64,000 nt of DNA from Pantoea latae. GTDB lineage: Bacteria; Pseudomonadota; Gammaproteobacteria; Enterobacterales; Enterobacteriaceae. The stretch is taken from contig NZ_MWUE01000033.1 in assembly GCF_002077695.1 (NCBI RefSeq), positions 1-64,000 on the forward strand, written 5' to 3'. Below the pieces are notes generated by a model. That model saw only the letters and a program-made list of their open reading frames with translations. It did not search any database and was not told the DNA's origin. Each line of letters starts with the position of its first letter. The stretch's first letter is position 1. The translations under genes were made by a program, and so were the position numbers. Of this stretch, positions 1-9,407 are shown piece after piece.

Positions 1-173
1 CTCAGGGGCGGGCATTTCGCAGCGCTGAACAGAATGAGTCTGCCAGGAGAGCCCGCAGGGAAGCGGGCGAAAGGTGGGGCTGGAACAGGGATGTTCCATC
101 CCCACCGGTCCGTCAGGCAGGCGAATGGCGTGAAGGTACCGCGTCAGCGGCGCGAGGACCGCCCGCCCCTGAG
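1..173 (+). ncRNA. Structured repeat core, copy A (putative RNA)
   Basis: This is the core of a dispersed element repeated at 54658-54830 with no insertions or deletions. It can fold into nested helices. A closing stem pairs 1-13 with 161-173 (13 perfect pairs). A second stem pairs 18-28 with 144-154 around a 2x2 internal loop. A third pairs 38-44 with 116-122. Two hairpins lie inside: 51-56/63-68, and 73-79 plus 81-87 with 92-98 plus 100-106. A reading frame stays open through it, but every difference from the second copy inside the core would change an amino acid, so RNA is the better reading. From memory it recalls C4-type antisense RNAs of P1/P7-like phages; this is unverified. The 5' side lies outside the window. 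Confidence 0.5.
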
Positions 174-217
174 CGGTATCAGCCTGCGTTAGCACCCCAT
201 GCTTAACTGACAAACAT
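174..217 (+). repeat. 3' flank of structured repeat, copy A
   Basis: Bases 180-217 match 42281-42318 at 36 of 38 positions, and 180-203 match 54837-54860 at about 19 of 24. They form the downstream arm of the dispersed element. No gene is seen between here and the stop codon at 282. Confidence 0.6.
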
Positions 218-281
218 CAGGCAATAAACCGGGTTTAGCGGGGCAAGAGATCTGAGTAAGACTCAGCGTCGACGCGCGGGA

Positions 282-1283
282 TTAAAACCCTTCCAGCACA
301 ATTTTACCGCGCGCCTGATGGCTTTCGATCAGCGCATGGGCGCGGCGCAGGTTTTCTGCATTGATAACGCCGTAGTGCTCGCCTTTGGTGGTGCGTAGCG
401 TGCCGTCGTCGATCAGGCGGCGCACCGCCTCGAGAATTTCATGCTGGCGCGCCATATCGGGCGTCTGGAACAGCGAACGGGTGAACATCAGCTCCCAGTG
501 CAGCGAGATGGCTTTGCGCTTCAGCGGCATCGCGTCGAGGGATTCCGGGTCGTCAATCAACGCCAGCCGACCCTGCGGCGCCAGCGCTTCGACAATTTGC
601 TGATAGTGCTTGTCGGTGTGCGTCAGGCTGGCGACGTAGCGTACGTTCTCAACGCCGATGTCGCGCAGCCCTTCCGTCAGCGGTCGCGAATGATCGATCA
701 CGTCGTGTGCGCCCAGTTCGCGCACCCAGTCGGCGGTTTCCGGGCGTGACGCGGTGGCGATGACGCGCAGGCGAGTCAACTTGCGCGCCAGCTGGGTCAG
801 AATCGATCCAACGCCGCCGCCCGCGCCGATAATCAGCAGCGCCGCCTCTTCATCCTCTTTAACTTCCAGCCGATCAAACAGCAGCTCCCAGGCGGTCAGC
901 GAGGTCAGCGGCAGCGCGGCGGCGTCGCTGTCGCTCAGGGTCGCGGGCTTATGCCCGGCGATGCGCTCATCGACCAGGCCATATTCCGCATAGGAGCCAG
1001 GGCGATCGATGGCGCCGGCGTAATAGACCGCGTCGCCCGGCTTAAACAGGGTCACGCTCTCGCCTGTTGCTTCCACGGTGCCCACCGCGTCCCAGCCTAA
1101 AATGCGCGGCTCGCTGGTGGGCGCGCCGGCGCGCACTTTGGTGTCGACCGGATTAACGGCAATCGCGGCGATTTTCACCAGCAGATCGTGCGGGCCAGGC
1201 TGCGGCTTTGTCAGCGTGGTTTCATAAAGGGATTGCGCATCGGCGATGGGCAGGCCGTTCTGACTGTAAACGATAGCTTTCAT
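282..1283 (-). CDS. Zinc-type alcohol dehydrogenase-like (quinone oxidoreductase-like) protein
   Basis: This 333-residue medium-chain dehydrogenase/reductase has an N-terminal GroES-like domain (about 1-130, with NPVDTKVRAG and a GWDAVGTVEA segment) and a Rossmann domain with an IIGAGGGVGS nucleotide-binding loop near residue 150. The cysteine cluster and catalytic-zinc ligands of true alcohol dehydrogenases are absent, so it is more likely an NADPH-dependent quinone or enone reductase of the zinc-type ADH-like family. It is monocistronic and divergent from the response regulator at 1668. The substrate cannot be told from sequence. Confidence 0.8.
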   Translation of the reverse strand: MKAIVYSQNGLPIADAQSLYETTLTKPQPGPHDLLVKIAAIAVNPVDTKVRAGAPTSEPRILGWDAVGTVEATGESVTLFKPGDAVYYAGAIDRPGSYAEYGLVDERIAGHKPATLSDSDAAALPLTSLTAWELLFDRLEVKEDEEAALLIIGAGGGVGSILTQLARKLTRLRVIATASRPETADWVRELGAHDVIDHSRPLTEGLRDIGVENVRYVASLTHTDKHYQQIVEALAPQGRLALIDDPESLDAMPLKRKAISLHWELMFTRSLFQTPDMARQHEILEAVRRLIDDGTLRTTKGEHYGVINAENLRRAHALIESHQARGKIVLEGF

Positions 1284-1667
1284 AAAAATTTCCTGTATCA
1301 GTAATGAAAAATAGCAGCGGGTTGATAACAGGATAGGCGGCCTGAGCCGGGTGAAAAAGCCGCTGGCGGCAGCAGCACTTTCACTGCTGGAGTGAAAATG
1401 GTGCCGTTTGCGCCGCTGGCGATACTCCGAAAACAGCGTGCGCGGCCCGCGTGGTCGCAGACGAGGCGAAACTCACAGAAAGCGGGTTAAATCAGGTAAA
1501 TCGCAATCAGACAGTGCCGTTAAGCGCATAAAAGCGGGCGAAAATATTACATATTGATACATATGTTATTTATTTTTTACAAAGAGCATTTTGCGCTGCA
1601 ACGATATCAATGTAATTTCGTTATCAATAACTTAAGCGCCTGGCGCGCCGGATAAACGAGCCTCGTT
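1284..1667. other. Intergenic region between divergent genes
   Basis: No gene is supported here. The half nearer 1668 is AT-rich, especially about 1540-1590, and probably carries the promoter of the response regulator. The half nearer 1284 would hold the dehydrogenase promoter. I see no clear palindromic operator. Confidence 0.5.
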
Positions 1668-2276
1668 ATGGTTGATACTGTCTATCTTTTAGACGATGAC
1701 ACATCGATTATCGCTGCGGTAAACAACCTGCTCAGTTCGGCAGGCTTTAGCGTCGCCGCGTTTACCTCTCCGCAGGCCTTTCTGGCCCAGCCTGACTTCA
1801 GCGCCCCCTCCTGTTTGATCCTCGACCTGAATATGCCGGGCATGAACGGCCTTGAAGTGACGCAGCGGCTGCGCGAGCGCGGCTTTACTATTCCCGCCAT
1901 CTTTCTTACCGGCTTCGGCACTATTCCCATTAGCGTCAAGGCGATGAAAGCGGGCGCCTGGGAGTTTCTCACCAAGCCAGTTGCGCCGGATACGCTGCTG
2001 CAGGCGGTGACCGACGCGCTGGGCGCCTCGCAACGGCAGCTGGCGCGCGCCAGCGAAAAGCGCGACGCGACCCAGCGCTATCAGTCGCTGACGCCGCGCG
2101 AGTCGGAGGTGATGCTGCTGGCGGCGCGCGGTCTGCTCAACAAGCAGATCGCCGCTGAACTCGGCGTCAGCGAGATCACCGCCAAAGTGCACAAACGCCG
2201 GGTGATGGAAAAAATGGGCGCACGCTCGGTGCCGGAACTGGTGCGAGTCGCCGAGCGGCTGGCGCTGTTGAAGTAG
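1668..2276 (+). CDS. FixJ/TodT-type response regulator (REC + LuxR HTH)
   Basis: The 202-residue protein has a receiver domain (about 1-120) with the acidic triad D9-D11, phosphoacceptor D53 in LILDLNMPG, a threonine in FLTGFG and the conserved lysine in FLTKP. A LuxR-type helix-turn-helix follows (about 140-202, LTPRESEVM and NKQIAAELGVSEITAKVHK). It should be a phosphorylation-dependent DNA-binding activator. It converges on the giant histidine kinase gene, with stop codons 7 bases apart, and that kinase is the likely phosphate donor. The target genes are not evident. Confidence 0.9.
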   Translation: MVDTVYLLDDDTSIIAAVNNLLSSAGFSVAAFTSPQAFLAQPDFSAPSCLILDLNMPGMNGLEVTQRLRERGFTIPAIFLTGFGTIPISVKAMKAGAWEFLTKPVAPDTLLQAVTDALGASQRQLARASEKRDATQRYQSLTPRESEVMLLAARGLLNKQIAAELGVSEITAKVHKRRVMEKMGARSVPELVRVAERLALLK

Positions 2277-2283
2277 CGGCGCG

Positions 2284-5200
2284 CTACTGCTCTACCGGCA
2301 GCGTAAACTGAAACAGGCTGCCGTGCGGCGCGGCGCGCCTGGCGGTCAGCCTGCCCTGATGCCGTTTGATAATGCCCTGGCTAATCGCCAGCCCCATGCC
2401 CATGCCGGTGGCTTTGGTGGTGTAAAACGAGTCGAACACCTTTTCCAGCACCGCGTCGCTCATGCCCGTGCCGCTATCGGCGACGGAGAAGGCAAGCGTC
2501 TGCGCGTCGGGATTGGACGAACTCAGGGTCAGATGGCGCGGACGATCGCTGACGGCGCTCATCGCGTCCAGCGCGTTGACGATCAGGTTCAGCAGCACCT
2601 GCTGGATTTGAATGGTGTCGCAGAAAATCTGCGCGTTGCGCGCCTCGAACGCATACTCCACCGTAACCTGATGCCGCTCCAGCTCGCTGCGCGACAGCGA
2701 GATAATATGGTGCGCGATGCGATGCATATTTTCACTGTTGAACACCGGCTGATGGTTGCGCGTCAGCGCCTGCAGGCCGTGAATAATCTCGCCGGCGCGT
2801 TTGCCTTCGCCGACAATCTCTTCGAAACTGAGCCGCACCTGTTCAGCCGCCTCCGCGCCCCGGCTGAGCCAGCGGATCCCGGCGCCGGCGTTAGCGACAA
2901 TCGACATCAGCGGCTGGTTGATCTCATGGGCAATGGACGCCGTCAGCTGGCCGACGGTGGTAACGCGCGTGACGCGCGCCAGTTCCGCCTGTGCAATGCG
3001 CGCCGCGTCCTCAGATTCGCGCTGGGCGGTAATGTCGCTGATGGTGCCGAAATACTCTTTCAGCTCCGGCCAGTTGGCCACCGGCTCGCCAATGCCCTTG
3101 ATGTAACGAACCTCGCCGTCCGGGCGCATAATGCGGAATTCCGCCTGCATCGGCGCGCCTTTGCTAACGCTGAGCGCCACCAGCTCGTGGATGCATGGCG
3201 CGTCGTCAGGATGGACGCGCGTCATAAAGTCCGCCATCGACAGCTGTTTTTGCCCGGCGGGTAGCCCCAGGATGCGCGTGTACTCCTCGGAAAGCAGCAT
3301 GATGTCCTGCTCCAGATGCCAGTGCCAGGTGCCGGTGTGGCTGATCTTTTCGCCCAGCATCAGCGACTGCTGGCTGTCACGCAGCTCTTTCTCGACGCGC
3401 CGCCGCTGGATGTTCTCCTCCAGCAGCTCGGCGTAGAGACGTGCAGTTTCCAGCGACACCGCCGCCTGCGCGCCCAGCAGCTTGACGATGTGCGAGTGCT
3501 CGGCGGTGAAGGCGTCCGGCATCAGGCGGTTCTCCAGAAACAGTACCCCCACCAGCCTGGCCTGCTTGTACATCGGCACGCACATCACGGCGGCGCCGGA
3601 CGCCACCAGATAGGGATCCTGGCTAAAGGGGCTGTAGTCTTCTGGCTGTCCGGTGCGGATCTCTTTGCCGGTGCGGATCACCGCCGAGAGCACCGACAGC
3701 GGCAGATCGTCCGCCTGCGGACGGCGCGCGGCGATATTGACCCGAATGCCGTCGGCGGTGGTCTCCGCCGCCGCTTCGGTTTGCGGAATGTTGCCCTCAA
3801 GGATGCGGATCAGCAAACAGCGCTGCGCCCCTGCTCGCTCCAGCAGCATGCGCATCAGGATATGGATCAGGCGGTCCAGGTTAATCTCTTCCGTCAGCGC
3901 GCGCACGGCGGTCACCATGCTCTCCAGATCGCGCAGGGTTTCATCCTGAGTCAGGGAGAAAGCGGCGAAGGCGTTGTGCGGCCCCGAGGTCGCCAGGTGC
4001 GGATAGTGCTGTTCGATGAGACGCGCCCGCGCCGCCGCGCCCCAGTTATCCCAGCCGGCGATCGCGTTGCGCATAAAGCCGTCCGCGGTGACCTCCATCT
4101 GGGCGGCTCGGGCGCAGCGTCCCGCCAGTTCGTGCGCCAGCGCGTTAATATGGGCGTAGCTCTCTCCTGCCGACAGCGCGATCGCTTTTTCATACTGCAC
4201 CAGCGCGGCGCCGACATCGCCCTCCAGCCGCGCCAGCTCCGCCTGCAGCAGCGCCGCCTTATCGGCAAAAAGCGCCGGATTGAGCGCCCCCCAGCGCGCT
4301 ACCCTCTCCAGCCGCCGCCGCAGCTCACGCACCGAGTCAGGCGCGCAGCTGTGGGCACTGAGCGGCAGCGAAATCGACAGCGCGCCGTAAAAGCAGAGAT
4401 CCAGCAGGTAGATATAGCCCGGCACCGCGCTTTCCAGCCGTTCGGCCTGGCTGAAGCAGCGCAGCGCGCTGAGATACTCCTCCGCGTAGAAGTGCGTCAT
4501 GCCGCGGTAGAGCCAGTTCCAGAACTGCACCATCGCTTTCGGGCCCGAGGTCAGGCCCGGCTCGCTGCCGGTGAGCGGCGGCGGTTCGCTGGCGTGGCGG
4601 CTGTTGCTGCTGCGCAGCTGGCTCACAAACCGCTTCTGCATCAGCAGCACGTTTTCGACGTCGGGATAGAATGCTTTGCGCGTAAAGGCGAGCCCGCGAT
4701 CCAGCGAGATCAGCACCGCGTCGAGATGATCGCCGCGCGTCAGCATATTCATTATCTGATGGCGCAGCGCAAGACAGGCGAACGAGCTGTCGCCCTGCGC
4801 CACCGCCACGCGAAAGGTCTCTCTGGCGTAGCCGATGGCGCTGGCGAGCGGCTGCGTCCAGATCGCCACCTGATCAAGCGGCAGCAGGGTGCGCGCCTTA
4901 AAGCGGGTAAAGTCATGCTGCTGCGTCAGCGTATTTGCGAGCTGCCCGCAGCGAAACGCCAGCTGATGCGCCTGATAGCGATCGCTAATCAGCACGCTAA
5001 ACCAGGCGAGCCCAAAAGCCGATGCGCCGGTCAGGCCGTGATCCAGCGTAATCTCAATGATTTTGCACGACAGCAGCAGGTGCAGCTGCGGGCAGTCGTA
5101 GGAGGAGGCGAAGATGGTGCTGGCGATCAGGTTCAGCACCGACTCTTTTTCAATATCCTGGATCAGCGGCAGTGAACTGAAAAGGCGCTCCGGCGCGTCG

Positions 5201-7824
5201 CCCAGCCGCTGTCTGACCGCCTGAAACGCCGCGTCGCACGCCGCCTCGTCTGGATAGCGGTTAAAGTGAATGCCGAACACCGCCAGCCAGGCGAGCGCCG
5301 TCTCCAGTGCCAGATGGTTGTCGGACTGACGCATATGAATTTCTGCCGACAGGCAGGCGGCGGCCGATTTCTCCCCCAGCGCGCCGGGCATGGCGATCAG
5401 CGTGGTGCAGAGCTGCTGGGCGCGCGTCAAATTGCCCTGCAGAAACTCGCACTCCGCCTCTTCCAGCGCCAGCGTAAAGCCGTGTCGGGCATCGATAAAG
5501 CGACGCGCGGTGGTCAGGTAGCGCAGCGCGGAAATATAGTCCCCGGTGCCTTTGGCGCGCCGCGCGGCGCGCAGGCTGAGCTGGCCGTAGCGGCGCGCCT
5601 GGGTCGAGGTCAGCGGCGCGTCCGCACTGCGGGCGATATGGTGGACCGCGCGAAACAGCGTCTCGTTGCCGGTCGCGCGGTCGGCCGCACTGGCCAGCAA
5701 ACAGGCGGCCTGCTGGTGCAGCCGCAGCGTCTGATCGCTGGTGACCAGCGAAAACGCCGCGTCGTGCACGCGGTCATGGGTAAAGGCGTAGTGGGTCTGC
5801 GCCAGGGTAATGAATTTCCCGGCGATGGCGGGCGCCAGCTTCTGTGTTATCGGCTCCACGCCGAGCTGCAGAATATCGCTCAGCAGCGTCAGCTCGCCGC
5901 GGCTGCCCAGGCAGGCAAGATGGCCCAGCAGCAGACGCGTCGCGACAGGCAATTGCGCCAGCTGCCTCACCACCAGGCTCGCCACGTTCTCGGTGCAGGC
6001 GCGCGTCGCCAGCGCCGCGCGATCGTAATGCCAGCGCTGCGGATATCTCGCCGGCACGATCAGCTGCTCCTCCAGCGCCTGACGGAAAAAGTTGCGTACG
6101 AAAAGCGGATTGCCGCCGGTTTTCTCATGGACCAGCGCCGCCAGCTCGCTGGTTTCGCCGGGCCGCGCGTGCAGCCGCTCCGCCAGCCAGCGCGCGATCG
6201 CCTTCGCCGTCAGCGGGTTGGGCGCGATATCGCTTACTCGCGCCGCCGAGGTGCGGATACGCGCGAGAAACTCGGTCAGCGAGTCGTCAGGCGGCGCATC
6301 TGTAGCGCGATGGGCCAGCACCAGCATAAAGGGCAGATGCTCGCTGCGCAGAAAGAGATTTTCCAGCAGGCGCAGGCTCGCCTGATCGGCCCACTGCACG
6401 TCGTCGAGCAGCATTACCAGCGGCCGGCCCGGCATGGCGAGCGCGCTGACCAGCGTGCAGGCCATCTGGCTAAAGCGCGCGCGTGAGTCGAGCGCGTTGG
6501 CTCTGCCGATCGCCTGCGGCGGCACGTTTAGCAGCTGTTTCAGCTCCGGCACCAGCTCCACCGCCAGCCCGGCATATTCGCCCAGCGTCTGCAGCAGGCG
6601 CGTGCGCCAGGCAAGCATCTCCGCCGCTGACAGGCCGAGCAGATAAAGGGTAACGGCGCGAAACGCGGCGGTCAGCACCCCATAGGATCCGACCGTGGCG
6701 TGGCGATCCGCCTTTGCCAGCGTCAGCAGCAGATTTTTGTGCTGCAGGGTTTTCAACGCCGACGCGAGGATGGCTGATTTGCCCGCTCCTGGCGCGCCGC
6801 TAATCACCACCAGACTATGGGTGCCGCTGCGCGCCGTCTCTTCGGCGGCGCTGAGCAGCAGCTGCGCCTGCGCATGGTCGGTATAGAGCGTTTCCGCGCG
6901 ATAGCTGGCGGTAAAGCTCTCCTGCAGACCCGGCGTAAAGGGCGCGATGGTATTGTCGCGCGTCAGCGTCGCCTGACAGCGGCGCAGATCCGCCAGCAGC
7001 CCATCGATGGTCTGATAGCGGTTGACCGGCGACTTCGCCAGCAGCCGCAGCAGAATATCGGCGAGCATCGGCGGCACCGTCAGGTTGCCTGCTGTCGGCG
7101 GCCGCGGCGCGGAGGCGATATGATGATGGATCCAGTCGGCCGGCGTGGCGTCCGGCGTGCCGAACGGCAGCCTGCCGGTCAGCAGCTGGTAGAGCACCAC
7201 GCCGAGACTGTAGAGATCGCTCAGGCTGTTCACGCCATGCGGCGTGCGCCCGGTGTGCTCGGGCGACATATAGGGCAGCGCCTCGGCTGACACCGGCCAG
7301 GCGCCTCTGGCGGCGACATCGGCGTTAGCCAGCGCCAGACCGAACCCGCCGAGGCGCACGGATTCATCGGCGGCGTTAAGGACAAAGCGCCTGGGCTGGA
7401 TATCGCCGTGAACGATCCCCTGCCGGTGCGCCTGGCTCAGCACGAGCGCCAGGCTAACGGCGCGCTGCAGAAAGCGCGCGATGTCTGCGTCGGGGGTAGT
7501 GATAAGGTCGGCAAGCGGCGTAAACGCGAAGGAGGGATAGAGCAGCGCATAGCGGTTACGATAGCGGGTGTGACCGAGCGGCTTGATCGCCCAGCTTGCA
7601 CAGAGGCGCGAAGCCAGGCTTTGCTCGTTTTTCAGCCACTGGGTGGTCTGAAAGGCACCGTCGTCGCTGCTGGCGGTCAGCAGCAGCCGCGCCTCATCCT
7701 GCGGCTGGTGACAGTGTAACCAAATCAGCGGGCCGTCGTGCGCCAGCGGCGTAAAGTGGCTATCGGCCGCCAGGGTGATGCTCTCGCCGTCGGCATCGTC
7801 CGGCATAACAGAAACCATGCTCAT
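2284..7824 (-). CDS. Giant Ser/Thr-kinase-like / AAA ATPase / GAF / PAS / sensor histidine kinase
   Basis: This 1846-residue protein has an N-terminal protein-kinase fold (about 30-285), an AAA/STAND-type ATPase (Walker A GAPGAGKS at 343-350, Walker B LVMLLDDVQWAD near 470) and a long helical, TPR-like middle. After these come a GAF domain (about 1330-1490), a PAS domain (about 1510-1610) and a histidine kinase core with H1633 in IAHEINQPL, an N-box LLNLIVNALDA, and G-boxes ADSGTGM and GMGMGLA. The architecture is that of trifunctional kinase/ATP-binding/histidine kinases. The kinase module looks degenerate: the loop reads HGDIQP, the DFG position reads GFG, and no clear ATP-binding lysine is visible. 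The start overlaps the upstream regulator's stop as TAATG, so the two are translationally coupled. The signal is unknown. Confidence 0.88.
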   Translation of the reverse strand: MSMVSVMPDDADGESITLAADSHFTPLAHDGPLIWLHCHQPQDEARLLLTASSDDGAFQTTQWLKNEQSLASRLCASWAIKPLGHTRYRNRYALLYPSFAFTPLADLITTPDADIARFLQRAVSLALVLSQAHRQGIVHGDIQPRRFVLNAADESVRLGGFGLALANADVAARGAWPVSAEALPYMSPEHTGRTPHGVNSLSDLYSLGVVLYQLLTGRLPFGTPDATPADWIHHHIASAPRPPTAGNLTVPPMLADILLRLLAKSPVNRYQTIDGLLADLRRCQATLTRDNTIAPFTPGLQESFTASYRAETLYTDHAQAQLLLSAAEETARSGTHSLVVISGAPGAGKSAILASALKTLQHKNLLLTLAKADRHATVGSYGVLTAAFRAVTLYLLGLSAAEMLAWRTRLLQTLGEYAGLAVELVPELKQLLNVPPQAIGRANALDSRARFSQMACTLVSALAMPGRPLVMLLDDVQWADQASLRLLENLFLRSEHLPFMLVLAHRATDAPPDDSLTEFLARIRTSAARVSDIAPNPLTAKAIARWLAERLHARPGETSELAALVHEKTGGNPLFVRNFFRQALEEQLIVPARYPQRWHYDRAALATRACTENVASLVVRQLAQLPVATRLLLGHLACLGSRGELTLLSDILQLGVEPITQKLAPAIAGKFITLAQTHYAFTHDRVHDAAFSLVTSDQTLRLHQQAACLLASAADRATGNETLFRAVHHIARSADAPLTSTQARRYGQLSLRAARRAKGTGDYISALRYLTTARRFIDARHGFTLALEEAECEFLQGNLTRAQQLCTTLIAMPGALGEKSAAACLSAEIHMRQSDNHLALETALAWLAVFGIHFNRYPDEAACDAAFQAVRQRLGDAPERLFSSLPLIQDIEKESVLNLIASTIFASSYDCPQLHLLLSCKIIEITLDHGLTGASAFGLAWFSVLISDRYQAHQLAFRCGQLANTLTQQHDFTRFKARTLLPLDQVAIWTQPLASAIGYARETFRVAVAQGDSSFACLALRHQIMNMLTRGDHLDAVLISLDRGLAFTRKAFYPDVENVLLMQKRFVSQLRSSNSRHASEPPPLTGSEPGLTSGPKAMVQFWNWLYRGMTHFYAEEYLSALRCFSQAERLESAVPGYIYLLDLCFYGALSISLPLSAHSCAPDSVRELRRRLERVARWGALNPALFADKAALLQAELARLEGDVGAALVQYEKAIALSAGESYAHINALAHELAGRCARAAQMEVTADGFMRNAIAGWDNWGAAARARLIEQHYPHLATSGPHNAFAAFSLTQDETLRDLESMVTAVRALTEEINLDRLIHILMRMLLERAGAQRCLLIRILEGNIPQTEAAAETTADGIRVNIAARRPQADDLPLSVLSAVIRTGKEIRTGQPEDYSPFSQDPYLVASGAAVMCVPMYKQARLVGVLFLENRLMPDAFTAEHSHIVKLLGAQAAVSLETARLYAELLEENIQRRRVEKELRDSQQSLMLGEKISHTGTWHWHLEQDIMLLSEEYTRILGLPAGQKQLSMADFMTRVHPDDAPCIHELVALSVSKGAPMQAEFRIMRPDGEVRYIKGIGEPVANWPELKEYFGTISDITAQRESEDAARIAQAELARVTRVTTVGQLTASIAHEINQPLMSIVANAGAGIRWLSRGAEAAEQVRLSFEEIVGEGKRAGEIIHGLQALTRNHQPVFNSENMHRIAHHIISLSRSELERHQVTVEYAFEARNAQIFCDTIQIQQVLLNLIVNALDAMSAVSDRPRHLTLSSSNPDAQTLAFSVADSGTGMSDAVLEKVFDSFYTTKATGMGMGLAISQGIIKRHQGRLTARRAAPHGSLFQFTLPVEQ

Positions 7825-8204
7825 TAACGTCTGTTCTCCGCAAGTTCGCGATGAATCAGCTCGAGAAGCCCGTCTACATCCAGCGGCTTATGCATAAAGG
7901 TGATCGCACCCAGCGAGATCGCCTGCCACAGCACGCTCTCTTCCGCATCGGCAGAGATAAACAGCACCGGCGGCGGCGCGCCCCTTTTTTTCAGCGCGGC
8001 CACCAGCTCGAAGCCGCTCATGCCCGTCAGTCTGACATCCACGATCAGCATCGCTGCGCTGCGTAAAACCGCGTCGTTTTCCAGCAGCGACTCGCCAGAG
8101 GCGTAACAGTCGGCGGCGTAGCCCGCTGACTGCAATAAGTTGCTTAACCCCTGCCGCACGGCGCGCTCGTCGTCGACAATTACAATACGCTGCGGCAGCG
8201 TCAT
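7824..8204 (-). CDS. Single-domain response regulator
   Basis: The 126-residue receiver-only protein carries the acidic pair in IVIVDDERAVR, the phosphoacceptor aspartate in LIVDVRLTGMSG and the lysine in FMHKPLD. I chose the ATG at 8204 because GAGGAA lies at good distance upstream; an in-frame start six codons earlier is less likely. There is no output domain, so it may act as a phosphate shuttle or sink, or by protein contact. It is the first gene of a two-gene operon and overlaps the giant kinase start as TAATG. With the LuxR-type regulator at 1668, the kinase is flanked by two candidate partners. Confidence 0.85.
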   Translation of the reverse strand: MTLPQRIVIVDDERAVRQGLSNLLQSAGYAADCYASGESLLENDAVLRSAAMLIVDVRLTGMSGFELVAALKKRGAPPPVLFISADAEESVLWQAISLGAITFMHKPLDVDGLLELIHRELAENRR

Positions 8205-8366
8205 GCTCTTTTCCTCAGGCATGTTTACAGATGCCTTCTGCTGGTTTTATTGCTGCCTGATGTGGCTGGCCTGATGACAGGCTCGCTCTTCAGAAACGGC
8301 GAAGCGACCGGTAACCAGTCTGCCTGCAGTGTACGAGTCTTTTCGCTCCCCGCCTATTATCTACAG

Positions 8367-8394
8367 GTATAACTATACGTTTGTATAACTAGAC
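8367..8394 (+). promoter_or_regulatory. Tandem GTATA-N2-TATAC operator-like sites
   Basis: GTATA-AC-TATAC at 8367-8378 is followed 16 bases later by GTATA-AC-TAGAC at 8383-8394. They lie about 115 bases upstream of the hydrolase start, where a promoter is expected. The same half-sites recur in the palindrome at 13909-13922. Confidence 0.4.
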
Positions 8395-8508
8395 GCTGCG
8401 CTGAGGCGCTGACCATAATCCCGCCACTGACTCACCCTCCCTGAAGCGCGCGCTGCGGCGGTCGCTTCCCGTTTCGCATCTGTTTCTTACTACTGCAAGG
8501 AAAAGAGA

Positions 8509-9330
8509 ATGAGCACAATTACGACTGCCGATGGTACACAGATCTACTTTAAAGACTGGGGCACGGGCAAACCGGTTCTGTTCAGCCACGGCTGGCCGCT
8601 GGACGCCGATATGTGGGACAGCCAGCTTAACTATCTGGCGGAGCGCGGCTACCGCGTTATCGCCTTTGACCGCCGCGGCTTTGGCCGCTCGGATCAGCCC
8701 TGGACAGGCTACGACTATGACACCTTCGCCTCGGATATCAATGACCTGATCACCGCGCTGGATCTGCAGGAGGTGACGCTGGTCGGCTTCTCGATGGGCG
8801 GCGGCGACGTGACGCGCTATATCGGCCGCTACGGCAGCGCCCGCGTGGCGGGCCTGGTACTGCTCGGCGCCGTTACGCCGATCTTCGGCAAGGCGGCGGA
8901 CTATCCGCAGGGCGTCGACGCCTCGGTGTTTGAAGGCATTGAGGCAGGTCTGCGTAAAGATCGCGCGCAGTTTATCAGCGATTTCGCCGTGCCGTTTTAC
9001 GGCACCAACGCCGGTCAAACCGTGTCGCAGGGCGTGCTGACCCAGACGCTGAACATCGCGCTGCTGGCGTCGCTGAAAGGCACCATTGACTGCGTCACCG
9101 CCTTCTCGCAAACCGACTTCCGCCCGGACGTGGCGAAAGTCGACGTGCCGACGCTGGTGATACACGGCAGCAACGATCAGGTGGTGCCGTTTGCCACCAC
9201 CGGCAAGGTGGCGGCAGAGAGCATCCCCAACGCCATCCTGAAAGTCTACGACAACGCGCCGCACGGTTTCGCCGTGACCCATCAGGACCAGCTGAATGAA
9301 GATCTGCTGAGCTTCTTGCAGTCGCTGTAA
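8509..9330 (+). CDS. Alpha/beta hydrolase, non-haem chloroperoxidase type
   Basis: The 273-residue alpha/beta hydrolase has the oxyanion segment HGWPLDADMWD (about 27-37), the nucleophile serine in GFSMGG (near 96), an acid aspartate in HGSNDQVVP and the histidine in NAPHGFAVTH. These form the catalytic triad of the cofactor-free haloperoxidase/esterase family, and the length is typical. AAGGAAAAGAGA precedes the ATG. It is monocistronic, ended by a strong hairpin at 9343-9367. The native substrate is unknown; many family members are esterases or perhydrolases in vivo. Confidence 0.85.
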   Translation: MSTITTADGTQIYFKDWGTGKPVLFSHGWPLDADMWDSQLNYLAERGYRVIAFDRRGFGRSDQPWTGYDYDTFASDINDLITALDLQEVTLVGFSMGGGDVTRYIGRYGSARVAGLVLLGAVTPIFGKAADYPQGVDASVFEGIEAGLRKDRAQFISDFAVPFYGTNAGQTVSQGVLTQTLNIALLASLKGTIDCVTAFSQTDFRPDVAKVDVPTLVIHGSNDQVVPFATTGKVAAESIPNAILKVYDNAPHGFAVTHQDQLNEDLLSFLQSL

Positions 9331-9342
9331 CTGCCTTGCCCC

Positions 9343-9367
9343 GACCCGCTTCATGCCGAAGCGGGTC
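9343..9367 (+). terminator. Terminator-like hairpin after the hydrolase
   Basis: Ten perfect base pairs (9343-9352 with 9358-9367) surround a 5-base loop, 13 bases after the stop codon. The following T-run is poor. Confidence 0.55.
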
Positions 9368-9407
9368 TCAAATGAGACGCGCAAAAAAGCCGCAAACGCG
9401 CCGTTAT

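Noticed and set aside
3316..5175. 619-codon open frame antisense to the giant sensor kinase gene
   Set aside because: It is an open frame mirrored from high-GC coding sequence, with arginine/glutamine-rich composition, no ribosome site and no domain.
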